Shown here one piece after another: positions 61,588 through 64,000 of a DNA stretch of 64,000 nucleotides. The stretch covers positions 186,001-250,000 of the forward strand of contig JADJUF010000001.1 of assembly GCA_016717005.1 (NCBI GenBank), given 5' to 3'. The stretch's first letter is position 1; each line of letters starts with the position of its first letter. The DNA comes from Myxococcales bacterium (GTDB taxonomy: Bacteria; Myxococcota_A; Polyangia; Haliangiales; Haliangiaceae). A program made the translations under genes and the position numbers. The notes under the pieces were generated by a model. That model did no database searches and was not told the origin of the DNA. It worked only from the letters and a program-made list of their open reading frames with translations.

Positions 61588-62743
61588 CGCCGAGCCGGCC
61601 GACCTGGTCCTGCGGTTCCTGACCAGCATCGGCCGCCCGGCCGAGGCCGAGCAGTACCTCGAGCTGTTCCGGGCCGAGCACCCCGAGCGGTTCGCGATCG
61701 TCCACGTCGCCGAGGCGGTCGTGCGCAACGCGGCCGACGCGCTCGTGGTCGAGCTGCGCTACCTGGCCGAGCTGGGCCTGCGCCCGGTGCTGGCGTTCGG
61801 CGCGATCGAGCCCGGCACCGCCGCCCGCGCCGCCGAGCGCATGGCCGCGGCGCTGGCCCCGGCGGTGGCCACCGCGGTGATCGCGACGCCGGATCCGCGC
61901 GCGATCGAGGCCGCGGTCGACGCCGGCGCCGTGCCGCTGTGCGTGCTCGACCGCGACGACGGCGGCGTCGATCGCCGGTTCGACGCGCTCGCCGACGTCG
62001 CGGCCGCGCTGTGCACGCGCCGGATCGTGTTCGTCACCCGCCGCAGCGGCCTGGTCCCGGCCGGTGGCCGCGCGGTGTCGCTGATCGATCTGACGACCGA
62101 GGCCGCGGGCTACCTGGCGCCGGGCGCGCTGCCGACCGATCAGCAGAAGCTGCTGCGGCAGGTGGCGCGGGTGATCGCGCGGGTCGAGGCCGCCGGCCAG
62201 CGCGGCCTGACGGTCAGCGTCACCTCGCCGCTCGACCTGCTGCGCGAGCTGTTCACGGTCAAGGGCGCCGGCACGCTGATCCGCAAGGGCAGCACCGTCG
62301 CGCGCCACCTGGGCTGGGACACCGTCGAGCCGGCGCGCCTGCGGGCGCTGGTCGAGGAGGCCTTCGGCCGCCCGCTGGTGCCCGACTTCGATCGACGGCC
62401 GCTGCTGGCGCTCTACGTCGCCGACGACTACCGCGGCGCGGCCATCGTCACGCCGGCGCCGCTGGCCCCGTACCTGTCGAAGTTCGCGGTGGGCACGGTC
62501 TCGCGCGGCGAGGGCGTCGGCCGCGACCTGTGGCGCGCGATGCAGGCCGACTGCCCGCGCCTGTTCTGGCGCAGCCGCGCCGACAACCCGATCACGTCGT
62601 GGTACCGCGAGCACTGCGACGGCATGGTCCGCATCTACCTGGGCGACACCGCGTGGTGGGTGCTGTGGCGCGGCCTGGCGCCGCTCGAGATCCCGTCGGC
62701 GATCCAGTACTGCCAGGCCGCGCCGCCCGACTTCACGGCCTGA
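61580..62743 (+). CDS. N-acetylglutamate synthase/kinase-like protein
   Basis: The protein has 387 residues. The first ~230 residues look like a reduced amino-acid-kinase fold without clear ATP-binding motifs. The C-terminal part is the DUF619-type GNAT domain of bifunctional N-acetylglutamate synthase/kinase: LSKFAVGTVSRGEGVGRDLWRAMQ, CPRLFWRSRADNPITSWY and DTAWWVLWRGL. Likely makes N-acetylglutamate, the first step of arginine synthesis. GTG start within the end of the deacylase gene, so the two are translationally coupled. Confidence 0.87.
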   Translation: MADAEPADLVLRFLTSIGRPAEAEQYLELFRAEHPERFAIVHVAEAVVRNAADALVVELRYLAELGLRPVLAFGAIEPGTAARAAERMAAALAPAVATAVIATPDPRAIEAAVDAGAVPLCVLDRDDGGVDRRFDALADVAAALCTRRIVFVTRRSGLVPAGGRAVSLIDLTTEAAGYLAPGALPTDQQKLLRQVARVIARVEAAGQRGLTVSVTSPLDLLRELFTVKGAGTLIRKGSTVARHLGWDTVEPARLRALVEEAFGRPLVPDFDRRPLLALYVADDYRGAAIVTPAPLAPYLSKFAVGTVSRGEGVGRDLWRAMQADCPRLFWRSRADNPITSWYREHCDGMVRIYLGDTAWWVLWRGLAPLEIPSAIQYCQAAPPDFTA

Positions 62744-62799
62744 GCGGTCGTCGGTCGGCGGCGGCAACCGCGCCCACGCCTCGGGGTGCTCGGGCGGCA

Positions 62800-62945
62800 C
62801 CAGGTTGGCGCTGGCCATCCGGTAGCGCTACCCGCCGTGCATCACCTCGCTCGCGCTCGGGCCCTCGCGGTTCGCTTCGGTCCCTGCGGCCAGGTTCCGA
62901 GAGGACTTGCACCTCCAGGTCGATGCCCATGCTGGGCGCACAAAT
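62800..62945 (-). ncRNA. structured RNA-like stretch, possibly a group II intron relic
   Basis: Read on the minus strand the segment has GAGG-TGCAAGT-CCTC, two GCGA tetraloops on short stems (CCGCGAGG, GCGCGAGC), and the perfect palindrome GGTAGCGCTACC just before an ATG. It has no coding bias. The layout recalls the 5' domain of bacterial group II introns before the maturase start. This is pattern recognition only; no reverse transcriptase is present. Confidence 0.3.
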
Positions 62946-62947
62946 GC

Positions 62948-62972
62948 CGACGCCCCCGAGCCGGGGGCGTCG
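62948..62972. terminator. bidirectional terminator-like hairpin
   Basis: CGACGCCCCC, loop GAGCC, GGGGGCGTCG form a perfect 10-bp stem between convergent genes. There is no T-run. Confidence 0.6.
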
Positions 62973-62992
62973 CGGACCTCGTGGTCGTCAGC

Positions 62993-63872
62993 TCACTGCG
63001 GGATGCGGGGCGGACCGCAGGTGCCGGCGGTCTTGTAGCCCATCGTCAGGTCGTAGAGCTGCTGCAGGGTGACGAAGGCGGCGTCGGTGCGCGCGGTGTT
63101 GAACTGCGGGTGGTCCTGGTGGGGCACCATGCGCAGGCCGACGCGCTCGAACGTGCCGAAGTTGGGGACCATCTTCGCGTTGGCCATGTCGGTGAGATCG
63201 ACCGCGAAGAACGCCATCATGTAGAACTTGTTCGACGACAACGTGTTGTACATGAGCGTGTTGTCGTCGTTGGTGATCATGCCGTAGGCGCCCGACGTGT
63301 GGCACTGCTCGCAGTTGCCCTGGTTCGAGCCCTTGTTGGCCCAGCTGCCACCGAAGTTCAGGGCGACGAAGTCGGTCTCCTTGAGGCACCCCGACCACTC
63401 GCTGATGAGGCGCGCCGTGATCTGCGCCGGGCTCTCGGGGCCGGGCATCGGGCCCGGGCCGCCGTTGCGCTCGGTCACCTCGGCCGCGAGCCAGGCCTTG
63501 ATCTTGGCGACCTCGTCGGTGCTGTAGGTCCGGCCCTGGTGGCCGCCGGGCACCACCTTGGTGTAGACCGGCGCGCCGGTCTCGGTGAAGTTGCCGACCA
63601 CCGCGGTGAAGCCGACGATGGCCTCGTAGGCGTTGGCGGTCGCTGGCGCCGACGAACGGGGTGGCGTTGGCGGCGGTGGTCGAGTGGCACCCGGCGCACT
63701 TGGCCTGCATGATCGGGTAGACGTTGGTCAGGTAGGCTTCGCGCGCGGCGCTCGAGGTCGAGCCGTCGGGGCCGCCCGGGCCCGCGTCCGTCGCCGGCGT
63801 CGGGTCGAGCGTCCCCACGCAGCCAGCGGCAGCAGCCAAGAGCGCACTCGCGACGATGATTCGGATGGACAT
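62993..63872 (-). pseudogene. di-heme cytochrome lipoprotein, frameshifted
   Basis: ATG at 63872 gives MSIRIIVASALLAAAAGCVG (lipobox AAGC), then CAGCHSTTAANATPFVG. Near 63640 one extra C breaks the frame; removing it gives ASDANAYEAIVGF and continues in the frame ending at 62993. That frame holds GGHQGRTYSTDEVAKIKAWL, a second heme site CEQCHTSGAYG, and LYDLTMGYK. The intact protein would have about 290 residues. Either recent inactivation or a consensus error. GGAGAA lies before the ATG. Confidence 0.82.
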
Positions 63873-63919
63873 GGCGGGTTCTCCGAGGCGTTGGTTGTGT
63901 GGAGGGGGCTGGCGGCGGA

Positions 63920-64000
63920 CTACTTGCGGCGGCGGCGGATGAGGGCGGCCAGGCCGAGGCCGAGCAGCATCAGGCCACCGGAGCTACCGCCACCGGTCGA
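63920..64000 (-). CDS. MYXO-CTERM-like protein, only the 3' end
   Basis: The last 26 residues before the window edge read STGGGSSGGLMLLGLGLAAL followed by IRRRRK and a stop. A Gly/Ser spacer, hydrophobic helix and Arg cluster are typical of the MYXO-CTERM tail, although its Cys motif is not visible in the part seen. The rest lies outside the window. It is 47 bp upstream of the cytochrome gene in the same direction. Confidence 0.6.
   Translation of the reverse strand, partial: STGGGSSGGLMLLGLGLAALIRRRRK

Overview
The window is uniformly very GC-rich, has strong third-position GC bias and almost no spacer between many genes. Two proteins end in a MYXO-CTERM-like tail (50656-51285 and the cut gene at 63920-64000). 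There are many short secreted lipoproteins of unknown function, a P-domain lipoprotein with a MopE-like Asp/Cys motif, and Ser/Thr kinases with membrane tails. Together these point to a myxobacterium (Myxococcota). I cannot name a genus; a Haliangiales/Kofleriaceae-like lineage is a guess.

Layout. 1-10.16 kb: a translationally coupled plus-strand cluster of two DUF2126 proteins, a circularly permuted ATP-grasp, an alpha-E protein, a CocE-type hydrolase, and a fused glutamine-amidotransferase-like/transglutaminase protein. This is the kind of cluster predicted to make or modify an unknown peptide. 10.16-12.6 kb: a methyltransferase-like protein, a CorA-like protein and a P-domain lipoprotein. 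12.77-16.27 kb: an intact Ser/Thr kinase followed by a decayed tandem copy, then initiator tRNA-fMet with its own terminator. 16.4-24 kb: a worn accessory stretch with a frameshifted RibD/DHFR-like gene, an aminoglycoside-phosphotransferase-like kinase, a sugar epimerase with an odd N-terminal extension, an antitoxin with a 26-residue toxin stump, an IS91-type transposase remnant joined to a fragment of the epimerase gene, and an unrecognised 423-residue gene. 24-25.5 kb: small lipoproteins. 25.57-29.24 kb: a likely Fur-controlled iron operon (beta-barrel, imelysin, di-heme oxidoreductase) behind a 38-bp AT-rich island. 29.5-37.7 kb: housekeeping and unknown genes, including imidazolonepropionase, an OmpA-like protein, a GNAT protein and a ThuA-like lipoprotein. 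37.97-46.72 kb: a minus-strand amino-acid catabolic operon headed by a 1555-residue protein that joins aldehyde dehydrogenase, lysine-6-aminotransferase-like, acetyltransferase and second aminotransferase-like parts. It is followed by a C45-family enzyme, a class III aminotransferase and the two CoA-transferase subunits, which are separated by a 165-bp inverted-repeat element. 46.9-51.3 kb: an FHA/GAF/SpoIIE phosphatase, ribosomal proteins L33 and L28, and secreted proteins. 51.5-55.8 kb: 2-oxoglutarate dehydrogenase E1/E2. 55.9-59.1 kb: a GMC-type oxidoreductase and a di-heme cytochrome. 59.1-62.75 kb: a stand-alone LeuA regulatory-domain protein, an Fe-S uracil-DNA-glycosylase-like protein, and an ArgE-like/N-acetylglutamate-synthase-like pair. 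62.8-64 kb: a structured RNA-like stretch, a terminator hairpin, a frameshifted c-type cytochrome, and the end of a MYXO-CTERM protein.

Two features recur across the window. First, many monocistronic or first-in-operon genes lack a Shine-Dalgarno and instead carry a TAnnnT-like hexamer 5-7 bases before the start codon, as expected for leaderless transcripts. Second, several intergenic gaps hold tandem repeats; at two convergent junctions these include copies of the 3' ends of the flanking genes.

The best candidates for something undescribed are the four-part fusion protein with its catabolic operon, the element that supplies both a stop codon and a ribosome binding site between the CoA-transferase subunits, and the ligase-like cluster with its apparently inactivated amidotransferase domain.
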